A DNA stretch of 64,000 bases from Cricetomys ansorgei (taxonomy: Eukaryota; Chordata; Mammalia; Rodentia; Nesomyidae): NCBI GenBank assembly GCA_026225945.1, contig JAMJFZ010004066.1, positions 1,217,001 to 1,281,000 of the forward strand, given 5' to 3'. Each line of letters opens with the position of its first letter. Position 1 is the first letter of the stretch. Positions 46,101 to 53,699 of the stretch are shown piece after piece. The notes below the pieces were generated by a model. It had not been told where the DNA came from, did not search any database, and was given only the letters and a program-made list of their open reading frames with translations. The translations under genes were made by a program, and so were the position numbers.

Positions 46101-47951
46101 AACCCACACCGGAGCACCAGATGGGCTTTCTGCCGTAGGCGTGCAGGATAAACACAAATGGTGGCTGTAACTACTGCTATTACCTTATACCCGGAGGACT
46201 GGCGTCTAGAATGGACTTAGTCTGTACTATATTAAAGTCAGGTTATTAGCAAGGCTATGCTCCTTTGGGAGCTCTCAGGAGAGTCAATTCCCATGCCTTT
46301 AGCTTCTGTGGACAGCCTGGTCCCCACCTTCAAAGCCAATAGTAGCTACTGTGTCATTCTGATAGGATACACTCTCTCGACACCAATTTTTTCTGCTGCC
46401 CTCTTCCACATTTAAAGGAATCCCATGATCCGTGATTTCCTGTGCTGTTCTTCTCTTAATGTCAGCTGCTTTATGCATGTTCCCTTGTTTGTAATTAACA
46501 CATGTATAGGTTTCAAGCACAGGGGTTTAGCCACATCTGGAGGGGATTTAGGGAACACATCTATCACAAGAGCTGCATGCAATGAAACAGGTGGGCAAAG
46601 CCAGTTACGTGGGATTGTGTCCAAACGGGTAGAATAAATCTGATTAATATAATACAACATTCTGATGAATTCCACAGTTTGACGGACAGCCTGGTTATTA
46701 AATTTTTAACAGCTTAAGTCAGTTTTCATCACTTAGACTTTGTGTCGACAGACATTTTAGCTACAAACAAGAAAGCAAACTTGCAAAAATACACAAAAGC
46801 AAACAGAAACATGTGCATCTATCAGTAACTTTTCTATCTATAGTCTATGAATAACCACTACCCCAAAATCAACTGTAATTAACTTAGACTCTAGAGAAAT
46901 CCATTCTAAAATACATGTCAATTCATTTCCAAGTTATGGTTCCTTTTAGTCAAAATTTACAAATCTCCTTACAAGACATCAGTATCAAATACAGTTCTTT
47001 TAAAGAAATAGTTATCTGCAGTGCTTCTTCTCCAAAATAAAAACATTAAAGCATTTGAGTTTCACACACACACCCCTTCTGTGCTTAAGGTTACCAGAAT
47101 ATAGAATTTCATGGAGATTTTCCAGTTATTACTAGCTCCTACAAGTGTTAAGTGTGAAAACCTGCCACCACTAAAAAGGAGCTGAGACAAATGTGAGAAA
47201 GAAGGCCAGGATAGAGAAGTCAAAGTGGGAAAAAACAGCACAATTTCAAAAAGCTTTGAAGAAAATAATCTTCTCATGGATTCCTAAAAAGAAGACCCTT
47301 TAGATATGTAATATTAACCTTCATTGACAGAATCAACCACATCAATCAACTACATGCATGTATAACACATGTAACATGTATGCAATAATCAGCTTACCTG
47401 TTTATCTTCTATTTGGAATTGGGCAGATATTTGTGGAACGCCAGCTGTATACTAGGCACACTGTGGGTGCTAACTACTTTTCAACCTAACAGGTTAGGAA
47501 AAAAAACCTTGGTCCTGTCAAATTTAACAAGACAGCTCCCTAAAGAAAAATGTAATCCACAATCAACTTCATCTTAAAAGGCATTGAACATTAACATGGC
47601 GTGAAGTCTACACTTCTGGTGCTCCCTAACGATGCGCATGCGCATATTTTCATGATGATATCCTTCATGCAGACTCAGGCATCGGGAGCCTAAGGCATAC
47701 ACAGTCATTGGCCAAGGCAGACGGGGGAAGAATCTTTTCCTCACAGCTGCCGAAGTCCACCGGGTAAAGTGAAGTCCGTAAAACACCACCGATAACCAGG
47801 GGAGAAAGAGTGACTTACTCAGACTGCTCAGCTGGCGGATGATCGCGGCGAGAGTGCTGTTAGTTACACATTCAAGCTCACTGGTGATTCCTTCGGGCAG
47901 AGCCCCGCGGCACAGGTGCCGGGGTTCGATGTTCCTCTTCACTAAAGGCAT
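20176..47951 (-). CDS. Wasf3: Wasf3 (WAVE3), complete coding region in eight exons
   Basis: WAVE3 is a subunit of the WAVE regulatory complex (with CYFIP, NCKAP1, ABI and BRK1). It acts downstream of Rac1 and activates Arp2/3 to build branched actin at the leading edge. Coding exons: 47951-47819, 36911-36777, 35405-35252, 34542-34425, 28443-28268, 23795-23529, 22380-22016 and 20333-20176. These give 1506 nt, 501 aa, and every phase is consistent. The WAVE homology domain covers about 1-170 (start [20 protein letters not shown]), followed by a basic stretch ([13 protein letters not shown]), a long proline-rich region (about 300-420), WH2 (about 437-458, [13 protein letters not shown]), a connector ([11 protein letters not shown]) and an acidic tail ending DNDWSD with the conserved Trp. 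No stop, frameshift or missing exon. The 5' non-coding exon was not found and is presumably beyond 64 kb. Confidence 0.98.
20334..22015 (-). other. Wasf3: Wasf3 intron before the last exon
   Basis: It holds a long TG-rich microsatellite at 21136-21252. No other recognisable element or gene is seen. Confidence 0.8.
21136..21252. repeat. (TG)n microsatellite with GAGTG/AGAGAC interruptions
   Basis: Two pure tg blocks flank a mixed tgtgagtgagtgtgagagac segment. The open frames across it are artefacts. Confidence 0.95.
22016..22380 (-). CDS. Wasf3: Wasf3 coding exon 7 (polyproline and start of WH2)
   Basis: 365 nt: [14 protein letters not shown], a run of eight prolines, [14 protein letters not shown], a second proline block ([16 protein letters not shown]), [18 protein letters not shown] and [13 protein letters not shown]. 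Polyproline binds profilin and SH3 domains, and the last segment is the G-actin-binding WH2 helix. Acceptor gtgttcctcag, donor gtgagt. Confidence 0.97.
22381..23528 (-). other. Wasf3: Wasf3 intron between coding exons 6 and 7
   Basis: 1,148 nt, apparently unique sequence. I see no SINE or gene in it. Confidence 0.75.
23529..23795 (-). CDS. Wasf3: Wasf3 coding exon 6 (start of proline-rich region)
   Basis: 267 nt read in a frame masked by other open frames: [20 protein letters not shown], then [35 protein letters not shown] with a run of seven prolines, and [17 protein letters not shown]. Acceptor cccaaatcag, donor gtaaat. Inter-domain residues such as APQHGTTNQ differ from the human sequence I recall. 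The exon is CpG-rich relative to its introns. Confidence 0.95.
26009..26178 (+). repeat. B1 SINE
   Basis: Shows gggtatggtggcacacacct and tttaatcccagcacttgggg, and ends with an (AAC)n/A-run tail. Confidence 0.95.
26371..26603 (+). repeat. B3-type SINE
   Basis: Head gggctggaaaatggctcagc, then attcccagcacccacacag and ctgtgactccagtccc, with an A-rich tail. Confidence 0.9.
27425..27642 (-). repeat. B4 SINE (ID head fused to B1), antisense
   Basis: On the minus strand it opens with an ID/tRNA-like head (catagctcagtcggaagag) and continues into a worn B1 body (ggcgtggtgacacatgcctc). This ID-B1 order defines B4. Confidence 0.8.
28268..28443 (-). CDS. Wasf3: Wasf3 coding exon 5 (basic region)
   Basis: 176 nt: [20 protein letters not shown], then [32 protein letters not shown] and Arg split by the intron. 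The basic cluster is the phosphoinositide-binding type region of WAVE proteins. The donor reads gtgtgtgc, weaker than the other donors in the gene. The acceptor is ctggacgtcag. Confidence 0.97.
28823..28940. repeat. CA-rich microsatellite (CACACT/CACATG variants)
   Basis: Imperfect ca dinucleotides broken by ctcg, gtgta and catgta words. Confidence 0.9.
29376..29528 (+). repeat. B1 SINE
   Basis: tggtggtggtggagcatgca, then gagttcgaggccagcctggt and cagagaaaccctgtcttg, with an A-tail that runs straight into the TA-rich tract. Confidence 0.95.
29529..29830. repeat. TA-rich tract with an 81-85 bp unit in three copies
   Basis: The word gatatatcttataacttta recurs at 29571, 29652 and 29737, each time followed by ttagacacgcatattacat (atgc in the third copy) and a variable (TA)n. 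The unit is 81 then 85 bp. It starts at the B1 A-tail. Confidence 0.93.
30940..32350 (+). mobile_element. Degraded L1 (Lx-like), ORF1 end to near the 3' end of ORF2
   Basis: A short stretch at about 30940-30995 encodes a relic of the L1 ORF1 C-terminal domain ([10 protein letters not shown]). From 31070 the DNA follows the order of rodent L1 ORF2: endonuclease/RT flank, 'aattagagatgaaaagg', 'ccaatttccctta'-like and 'gaacacatcaaaa' blocks. It ends near cctttatttatggattctag. Many indels and stops; no intact frame. Large parts are deleted. It lies opposite in direction to Wasf3. Confidence 0.75.
32391..32418. repeat. (CA)n microsatellite
   Basis: About 13 ca units directly after the degraded L1. 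Confidence 0.9.
32520..32765 (+). repeat. B3-type SINE with AAAT/ATGA-rich tail
   Basis: Contains gcagttaagagcactggctg, ttcccagcactagtatgg and cgccctcttctggcctctg. The tail expands into aaataaatag and gaatgaatgaatg words. Confidence 0.9.
33055..33348. repeat. 49-bp minisatellite, six copies
   Basis: The unit starts ggagtctgggggctctcctc and ends ctacctcctccccc. Unit starts are spaced 49 bp (33106, 33155 and on), with a 51-bp first copy (two extra G). Copies are almost identical; one G-to-C change in the fifth. One strand is strongly pyrimidine-rich. Confidence 0.95.
33358..33440 (-). repeat. ID/B4-like SINE fragment, antisense, beside the 49-bp array
   Basis: The minus strand shows ccagggtgtagctcagcgca, an A-box-like ID head, followed by a worn body toward the minisatellite. 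Confidence 0.55.
33640..33780 (-). repeat. B1 SINE, antisense, divergent
   Basis: Contains ccatgtagccctggttgacc and aaaccaggctggtcttgaac, ending gtgttgggataaaaag. Confidence 0.8.
34425..34542 (-). CDS. Wasf3: Wasf3 coding exon 4
   Basis: 118 nt: (R)[20 protein letters not shown], then [19 protein letters not shown], phase 0 at the donor gtatgt. It contains the YFFDLW block that ends the WAVE homology domain, then a charged helix. Confidence 0.97.
34543..35251 (-). other. Wasf3: Wasf3 intron between coding exons 3 and 4
   Basis: 709 nt. It has an A-rich run at 34919-34950 (aaaaaacaaaaaaa words). No gene or clear SINE is seen. Confidence 0.75.
35252..35405 (-). CDS. Wasf3: Wasf3 coding exon 3
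   Basis: 154 nt: (V)[48 protein letters not shown], then Arg split by the intron (AG|G). Part of the WAVE homology domain. Acceptor tctctcaatag, donor gtatgg. Confidence 0.97.
35523..35682 (-). repeat. B3-type SINE, antisense
   Basis: Contains gcaccagcagagggcagac, tggaactgaacccggatcct and actgtcccagccct, the reverse of the SINE head. Confidence 0.8.
35829..35950 (-). repeat. B3-type SINE fragment, antisense
   Basis: gatatatttattttatttat, then ctgcatgttcacctgcacgc and cagaagaggacatctgatcc; head lost. Confidence 0.7.
36191..36400 (+). repeat. B3-type SINE
   Basis: Head ggggctggagagatggccca, then ttcccagcacccacattggg and gcgccctcttctgggctcc, ending in an AATAAA-like A-rich tail. Confidence 0.93.
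36777..36911 (-). CDS. Wasf3: Wasf3 coding exon 2 (WAVE homology domain)
   Basis: 135 nt after the acceptor cttccatag, completing Ser. Reads [20 protein letters not shown] and then helical heptads [17 protein letters not shown] to TVEE. The coiled segment packs with ABI and BRK1 in the complex. The donor is gtaggt, one base into Val. Confidence 0.97.
37395..37520 (-). repeat. B1 SINE, antisense, divergent
   Basis: cagggtctcactatgtagcc, aggctagcctggaatcc, a (CCCCCA) run, then gctgggattgtgagcatttg. Confidence 0.85.
37750..38107. repeat. Rodent interspersed repeat ('tgctgtttggggagg ... aaaccataagccaaaataa')
   Basis: Shares the block ggtgatgctgtttggggag with the copy at 45.6 kb (ggtggtgctgtttggggag). 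It ends with the tract cataagccaaaataaactct and tttcatcacaacagagaagt, as in a common rodent repeat. Family name not assigned. Confidence 0.6.
38440..39110 (+). mobile_element. Ancient (pre-rodent) L1 3' fragment, split by a B3
   Basis: The order of blocks follows old mammalian L1 near the ORF2 end: ggacccagccatttcacttt, then after the SINE tgttcacagaagcactgttt, gtgtccatcaacagataaat, agatggatgagccttaagga and ctaagtgaaacaaggtggtc. Translation is broken throughout. Confidence 0.75.
38558..38770 (+). repeat. B3-type SINE inserted in the ancient L1
   Basis: atgggctgcaaagatagttc as a worn head, ttccagcacccaatctctaa and ccctcctctggcctctgtgg, and a tail of taaa words. The L1 sequence resumes after it. 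Confidence 0.85.
40056..40100. repeat. (CA)n microsatellite
   Basis: About 22 uninterrupted ca units. Confidence 0.95.
40775..40860 (-). repeat. B3-type SINE tail running into alternating GT/GC tract
   Basis: gaggtttattttattactat and atgtgtatgggtgtctgcg look like the antisense 3' part of a B3-type SINE. From 40818 to 40858 purine and pyrimidine alternate without a break. Confidence 0.6.
42364..42440. repeat. (TA)n microsatellite
   Basis: About 38 ta units with one g interruption near the middle. Self-complementary. Confidence 0.95.
43059..43110. repeat. (TG)n microsatellite
   Basis: About 25 uninterrupted tg units. Confidence 0.95.
43285..43515 (-). repeat. B3-type SINE, antisense
   Basis: tacctgcatgtatgttgtgt, gaccagaagagggcatcaga, ctcttaacccctgagccatc and tctccagtt in the expected antisense order. 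Confidence 0.9.
45024..45365 (-). repeat. B4 SINE (ID + B1), antisense, with internal minisatellite
   Basis: On the minus strand an ID head (gatgtagctcagctgatagag, about 45327-45355) is followed by the 32-bp array and then a B1 body (cccgggaagtggaggcagga to agaccctgtctttc). The array lies at the ID-B1 junction. Confidence 0.8.
45141..45324. repeat. 32-bp minisatellite, just under six copies
   Basis: Unit ggggtgatgggaggtgatgg followed by aggcctggagat, virtually identical between copies. The 208-codon open frame across it is repeat-derived. Confidence 0.96.
45558..45770. repeat. Rodent interspersed repeat ('gtggtttgaatgaggactgt' type)
   Basis: Opens gtggtttgaatgaggactgt, then ggcccctgttggtggtgctg and tttggggag, the last shared with 37.8 kb. 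Family name not assigned. Confidence 0.6.
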
Positions 47952-47961
47952 AGTTGACAAT
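47819..47961 (-). CDS. Wasf3: Wasf3 first coding exon
   Basis: The acceptor tttttaccttttag precedes 10 nt of 5' UTR, then ATG at 47951. It reads [20 protein letters not shown] and continues to IIRQLSSL, ending one base into a Ser codon at the donor gtaagt. This is the start of the WAVE homology domain. The start matches the known WAVE3 N-terminus. Confidence 0.97.
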
Positions 47962-48317
47962 CTAAAAGGTAAAAAGATACATATTTTATTTTTTTAAGAA
48001 AAAAAAAAAGGTCATGGCCTCATTTAAACAAATACAGAGTCTTAATTTTCTTGGAAACAGACTCTTGGCCAGGAATTTTAATTAGCCTTTCATTCCTATG
48101 TAAAAGAATCAGCTAAAAGTTGATGCGTATTGAATTACCTTCAAAGTTCATAGATTTCGAACATAGGAAGAATTCTTCTTTAATAGAAGAATGCGTTAGA
48201 GTTCCAGTTATGTGTAAGAGACTGAACACATGAATCATTCCCTCATCCCCTCTCCACTGAAATGACAGGAAGCAGAGAAGGAAAAAGGCCAGAAAAAAGA
48301 AAAACGAATAAAAGTCA

Positions 48318-48455
48318 GGCAAATTAAAGTGCATGCTTTTAATCCCAGCATTTGAGAGGCAGAAGTAGGTGGATCTCTCTGAGTTCCAGGCCAGTCTATA
48401 TAGTGAGTTCTGGGTCAACCAAGGCTATATAGTGAGACTCTGTCTCAAAAAACAT
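48318..48455 (+). repeat. B1 SINE
   Basis: gtgcatgcttttaatcccag, gaggcagaagtaggtggatc and gagactctgtctcaaaaaac in order. Confidence 0.9.
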
Positions 48456-48489
48456 AATTGTTAGTTATAGCAAAATACACACGAAAATG

Positions 48490-48810
48490 CATTTTACAGC
48501 TCTCACAAATATTTAAAGATGGAAGTGCTTAAGTAACTACCACTAGGTGGAGAAGCGTGAACTGTTAGCATCCAGGAGTGCCTCTAAACGTCCCTTCCTG
48601 GTGACAGCTCCTTCCTCACTCCCCGAGACCCTGAGTGTCTGGCAGTGTCCTCTGTCCGTTCTGCAGAGTTTACCACCAATGCACGAAGCATTTAGTTTTT
48701 GACTGAGTTTGATATAGTTGGAGTCATACCGAGTCCCATGATTTTTCTTTCAACATAATGTTGTAATATTTATTGAAGTCGGCGTTTGTTCATTTACACT
48801 GCTTTATAAC
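48490..48810 (-). mobile_element. Ancient L1 fragment, antisense (left part)
   Basis: Blocks such as ggagtcataccgagtcccat and tctttcaacataatgttgta, then ttatt...gtttgttcatttacactgc, resemble antisense old L1. The match is by eye and weak. Confidence 0.5.
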
Positions 48811-49595
48811 AAGAGGAGAGGAAATCACGCCTGATACTAGAAACCTAGCCAGCTTCCAGGGGCTAGTGAGGTCATGGACCTTAGAAAAGAATCTACAACT
48901 GCCACTGCAGACCAGCATAACATTTACAACACTGTAAATCTTATCTTTCTATCACACATAAGTGTAGCTACCATCCCTCATCAAAGAAGCCTCTCTTTAC
49001 AGCGAATGGAGACCATCACAGAAAACAACTAGATACAGTGGAGAGAGCAACAGAGTGTGGGGACCTCAACTCCAATGGATACACACAGCTCCTGCATCTG
49101 TGACTCAAGAAGGGGCAGAACGATTGTAAGAGCCAGCACACCAGGCAGTCTACTGTGAAGCAGTCTCTTCTAGAAATGACTACATAAACAAGGCTGGAAC
49201 AATGGAAATAATCAATGGACATGCCAACATAGAAGGGAGGAAATTTTGCAGGGACCCACTCTAGACAAAGAACTACAGGCAACTAGTGACTTCTGGGAGA
49301 AGGGGAATTAGCCTATTCCAAGAATGAGACCCCTTAATGGTTGTCCAGTGCAGAATGGTCAGCCTTGAAACCATATGCACACCACCAATAAAAATGGACT
49401 TAGCAGGTTGTATTTACATATATTTGTACATATACATGCAAATATACACACACATATATAATAATTGTAGAGGAATAGGTCTGTGGATGGGAAGGGATCA
49501 AATCCAAGGGCCTATATGAAGGGATCACATCCAGGAGTCTACATGAAGGGATCACATTCAGAGGGCCATGTGGTCCAGATGGAATGTAGAAAGAA
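48811..49595 (+). mobile_element. Rodent Lx-type L1 3' region (left part)
   Basis: Unit order (aactccaatggatacacaca, aaggggcagaacgattgtaa, ggcaactagtgacttctggg, aaaatggacttagcaggttg and an AT/CA-rich piece) matches the L1 ORF2 end and 3' UTR of Lx-type elements as I recall them. Near 49489-49560 a short 'gaagggatcaca' unit recurs about three times. Confidence 0.65.
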
Positions 49596-50340
49596 TGTTA
49601 AGAATGTTGGTATACACCTTTAATCTCAGTATTCAAAAAGTGACACATGCCTTTAATCCACAAAAAGTGGAAACAAGAAGCAGAGCTCAGGAGTCAGTGT
49701 CAGACAGGAAGTGACATCTGAGATGACTCAGAGTGAAGGGCAAGAAAAGTGGTGAATCAGAGTTGGCAGAGTGAGGACACACCCAACTCTCACAATAGAA
49801 AAGCAGGCTATCAGCTCAGAAAGACAGAGGATAAGGCAGAGAAGCAGGCAGGCTGACTGAGGCAGTACAAAGCAGTGAAAGCTCAGAGAGAGAGAGAGAT
49901 AGAGGATAAGAAACAGAGGCAGAGGCAGGAACAGTCTGAGGAGTCTGAGGCAGAGACACAGAGGCAGTTTGCAGAAAAAATCAGTAGCAGATGTAAAGAG
50001 TGAATCAGTTTGAAGCCTAACAGAATAATTCAGCCAGAGAAGTCGTGAGAGTCTGCCAGAGTCAGAAGGGTTTGATCAGAACACCAGCAGCTTGGGGAAG
50101 AGTTTGAGTGCAGAACAGCTCTGAGTTCAGAAGGAGCTAGTCAGAGTGGCTCGGACAGAAGTAAGTCTCAGAGGCTTAAATGTTTTAGGTTGTACAGATT
50201 CTGAGGCTGAAGCCTTCCAGTTCTAGGGCTAGCATCTTGAAGTTTAGATTGTACTGAGGCAGAAATACTTCAGCGATCAAGACCTAGGACTGGTGATTTA
50301 CTTAGCCAAAGAATAAATTGCCTCTGATCCTGAATCAACA
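49596..50340 (+). mobile_element. LTR-like or other insertion within the L1
   Basis: A 745-bp segment interrupts the L1. It begins TGTTA at 49596 and ends TCAACA at 50340, compatible with TG...CA LTR ends, with AATAAA at 50312-50317. Inside are short duplicated 'acacctttaatc' words (49612, 49650) and a purine-rich stretch of cagag/gaggcag words (about 49740-50000). No target-site duplication was found. Family unknown. Confidence 0.4.
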
Positions 50341-50505
50341 TCTACAAATAATAACCAAATAAAATGAAGCTATCATCCTGAGAGTGGGGGAGCATGGGAG
50401 GAGTTTGAGGGAGGGTAGCTGGGAGGGGCTGGAGGAAGGAAAGGGAAGAAGAAAATGATGTAATTCTATTTTAATTCAAACCATATTTTAAAAATTAAAA
50501 AAAAA
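50341..50505 (+). mobile_element. Rodent L1 3' end with A-rich tail (right part)
   Basis: ggaggagtttgagggagggt, ggggctggaggaaggaaagg, gatgtaattctattttaatt and a poly-A-like end, typical of an L1 3' end continuing the left part at 48.8-49.6 kb. Confidence 0.65.
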
Positions 50506-50509
50506 ACTC

Positions 50510-50800
50510 CATAATATTCATTCTTATGGATTTTAATATTTCAATGGTGCATCCAGAAATATTTATGAATATTCATGAAAATATGCTACATAATTTTTTT
50601 GCTGCGCATTTGCTGTTATACACCAGCCATACCTATGTCATAATTTCCTTACCCATCCTACTGTTGAATGCCTTTGAGTCATTTTAAGTTTGAGTCAGTT
50701 ATAAAGGATGCTGCCTTGAAACAAAAATACACACAGGAACACACATGCACACCAACTGTTAGATTTACAGCGTCCTTCAAAGACCCAGTGTAATAACCCT
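50510..50800 (-). mobile_element. Ancient L1 fragment, antisense (right part)
   Basis: ccataatattcattcttatg, tcatttcctta-like and gttataaaggatgctgcctt resemble the antisense-side blocks of old mammalian L1 (accatccattcatctgttg...aataatgctgct). Likely the other side of the copy at 48.5-48.8 kb. Confidence 0.5.
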
Positions 50801-50809
50801 GGTATCTGA

Positions 50810-52240
50810 GGCACTGCTACGAGGGAGCGCAGAAACCTTGCGATCTGCGGTCCAGGACTCGGGGCACTGCAGGACCTTGCGATCTGGGGTCCAGGACTCG
50901 GGGCACTGCAGGACCTTGAGATCTGGGGTTCAGGACTCGGGGCACTGCAGGACCTTGAGATCTGGGGTCCAGGACTCGGGGCACTGCAGGACCTTGAGAA
51001 CTGGGGTCCAGGACTCGGGGCACTGCAGGACCTTGGGAGCTGGGGTCCAGGACTCGGGGCACTGCAGGACCTTGGGAGCTGGGGTCCAGGACTCGGGGCA
51101 CTGCAGGACCTTGAGATCTGGGGTCCAGGACTCGGGGCACTGCAGGACCTTGAGAGCTGGGGTCCAGGACTCGGGGCACTGCAGGACCTTGGGAGCTGAG
51201 GTTCAGGACTCGGGACACTGCAGGACCTTGAGAACTGGGGTCTAGGACTCGGGGCACTGCAGGACCTTGAGATCTGGGGTCCAGGACTCAGGGCACTGCA
51301 GGACCTTGGGAGCTGGGGTTCAGGACTCAGGGCACTGCAGGACCTTGAGATCTGGGGTCCAGGACTCGGGGCACTGCAGGACCTTGAGATCTGGGGTCCA
51401 GGACTTGGGGCATTGTAGGACCTTGAGATCTGGGGTCCAGGACTCGGGGCACTGCAGGACCTTGAGATCTGGGGTCCAGGACTCGGGGCACTGCAGGACC
51501 TTGGGAGCTGGGGTTCAGGACTTGGGGCACTGCAGGACCTTGGGAGCTGGGGTTCAGGACTCGGGGCACTGTAGGACCTTGAGAACTGGGGTCCAGGACT
51601 CGGGGCACTGCAGGACCTTGGGAGCTGGGGTTCAGGACTTGGGGCACTGCAGGACCTTGAGAGCTGGGGCTCAGGACTTGGGGCACTGCAGGACCTTGAG
51701 AGCTGGGGTTCAGGACTCGGGGCACTGCAGGACCTTGGGAGCTGGGGTTCAGGACTCGGGGCACTGTAGGACCTTGAGATCTGTGGTCCAGGACTCAAGG
51801 CACTGCAGGACCTTGAGAACTGGGGTCCAGGACTCGGGGCACTGCAGGACCTTGAGAACTGGGGTCTAGGACTCAGGGCACTGCAGGACCTTAGGAGCTG
51901 GGGTTCAGGACTCGGGGCACTGCAGGACCTTGGGAGCTGGGATTCAGGACTCAGGGCACTGCAGGACCTTGAGATCTGGGGTCCAGGACTTGGGGCATTG
52001 TAGGACCTTGAGATCTGGGGTCCAGGACTCGGGGCACTGCAGGACCTTGAGATCTGGGGTCCAGGACTCAGGGCACTGCAGGACCTTGGGAGCTGGGTTT
52101 CAGGACTTGGGGCACTGCAGGACCTTGAGAGCTGGGGTCCAGGACTCGAGGCACTGCAGGACCTTGAGAACTGGGGTCCAGGACTCGGGGCACTGCAGGA
52201 CCTTGAGATCTGGGGTCCAGGACTCAGGGCACTGCAGGAT
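50810..52240. repeat. 39-bp minisatellite, about 37 copies
   Basis: Unit gaccttgagatctggggtcc followed by aggactcggggcactgcag (39 bp, 13 codons). On the minus strand the frame repeats the 13-mer SCSAPSPGPQISR with variants (SYNAP, PEPQLPR, PGPQFSR). On the plus strand it repeats GVQDSGHCRTLRS. Neither frame has an ATG: the minus-strand open frame of 516 codons begins at GTG and has no internal Met. Unit variants recur in the same order at two places (SYNAP copies 15 units apart), suggesting duplication of blocks. Confidence 0.97.
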
Positions 52241-52424
52241 GCCACTGAAGGAGGCTGGCAGACTTAGTCACTTTCCCCTTTTGGTTCTTAGCAGTGAGGT
52301 GGGCAGGTTGTTCCATTATTGCCTCCATGACACGTGTTGCCTCACCAAAGGCCCAATGCAACAGCTAGCAATCATGGGATGGAAGTGCTGAGCCGTGATA
52401 TTAGCCTCTCCTCTTGAGATGACT

Positions 52425-52815
52425 GTCTTAGTTAAGGTTTCTATTTCTGTGACAAAACACCATGATCAAAAGGCAAGCTGGGGAGGAAAGGGTTATTTGG
52501 CTTGCACTTCCATATTGCTGTTCATCACTGAAGGAAGTTAGAACAGGAACTCAAACAGGGTAGGAATCTGGACCATGGAGGGGTGCTGCTTACTGGCTTG
52601 CTCCCCATGGCTTGCTCAGCCTGCTTTCTTATAGAACCCAGGACCACCAGCCCTGGGATGGCACCACTCACAATGGGCTGGCCCTCCCTCATCCATCACT
52701 AATTAAGAAAATGTCCTATAGCTGGATCTTATGGCAGCATTTTCTCAACTGAGGTTCCCTCCTTTCAGATAACTCTAGTTTGTGTGTCGAGTTAACAGGA
52801 CTAGACAGCACGCCA
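52425..52815 (+). repeat. Rodent interspersed repeat ('gtcttagttaaggtttctat' type)
   Basis: Opens gtcttagttaaggtttctat, then gtgacaaaacaccatgatc, ggcttgctcagcctgcttt and tgtcgagttaacaggactag. Same layout as the copy at 63.3 kb. Confidence 0.8.
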
Positions 52816-53077
52816 ACTCTGGCATTTTATAACATACTGAAGAAAAGATGACAAATACAGAAATAAAAGCAAGAGACACGAAGTAGCCACAGGCTGCAGA
52901 CATAACACAGCCAGATTACAGACAAAGTTGTGCCTAGATTGCAAGCATGAAATAAATCCATCTAAACTCTAGAACATTCCCTACCCTCACTCCAAATGCT
53001 CAGGAATCAGAGGTACCTTGTATTAGGGAAATGGAATAAAAAAAAATTAGAAAAGTGACTTTAAAAATCCTTTTCCT

Positions 53078-53256
53078 GGGGACTGGAGAGATGGCTCAGT
53101 GGTTAAGAGCAGTGGCTGCGCTTCCAAAGGTTCAATTCCCAGCACCCACACATGGCAGCTCACAACTGTCTGTAACTCCATTTCCAGTGGCTCTGACACC
53201 CTCACACTGATGCACATAAAATAAAAATTAAGTTTTTTAAAAAGCTTAAAAAAAAT
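53078..53256 (+). repeat. B2/B3-type SINE
   Basis: Head gggactggagagatggctca then gtggttaagagcagtggctg, tcaattcccagcacccac, with an AAATAAAA-like tail. The head is close to consensus, so it is probably among the younger SINEs here. Confidence 0.92.
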
Positions 53257-53699
53257 CCTTCTCCGTTGCTTGGGACGCCCCTCTTCCGCCCAACTCTGCT
53301 GACACTGGGCACAGCAGGATACGACTGAGAGATGCAGTGGATCATTGGAGCAAAAGCTTACACTGACTGAAGCACTACAGCTCTCTCGCTCCTTCCTCTA
53401 AAAACGTCCCATCCATAAACTGCAACATTCCTCTCTGGGAATTATGGGAAAAGTCTGTAAACACCAACACTGGGGAGGAGGGCTTCTCCCTACTAAAATG
53501 CCAGCCAGTTCACCCTACAGTAACTCTCGTCAACGGTCCCCCAGGCACACAATGTCCAGTCATCTTTCAGTGTCAGATTTCAATCAAAGGCAGTCACAGC
53601 AGAGAAGAGCGCCCCAATAGGACATTTTCACCTGTCTCCCAAAATATATATATATTTTTTAAATAAAGAACTGCTCCCCCAAGAGGAGATGGGATTCTT

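Larger units (their letters stand above)
36912..47818 (-). other. Wasf3: Wasf3 intron between coding exons 1 and 2 (10.9 kb)
   Basis: Repeats: B1 (37395-37520), rodent repeat (37750-38107), ancient L1 with inserted B3 (38440-39110), (CA)n (40056-40100), Z-DNA-type tract (40818-40858), (TA)n (42364-42440), (TG)n (43059-43110), B3 (43285-43515), B4 with minisatellite (45024-45365), a second rodent repeat (45558-45770), and an L2/MIR-like trace near 47400-47475. The stretches 39.1-40.0, 41.0-42.3, 43.5-45.0 and 45.8-47.4 kb show no gene I can recognise. Confidence 0.75.

Noticed and set aside
50810..52240. CRISPR-like array
   Set aside because: The units are contiguous with no unique spacers, and the DNA is from a mammal.
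50695..52245. 516-codon open frame (Ser/Pro/Cys 13-mer repeats) as a protein-coding gene
   Set aside because: It starts at GTG, contains no internal Met, and is open only because the unit is 39 bp. The opposite strand is open as well. It lies in a Wasf3 intron with no splice or poly(A) logic of its own.
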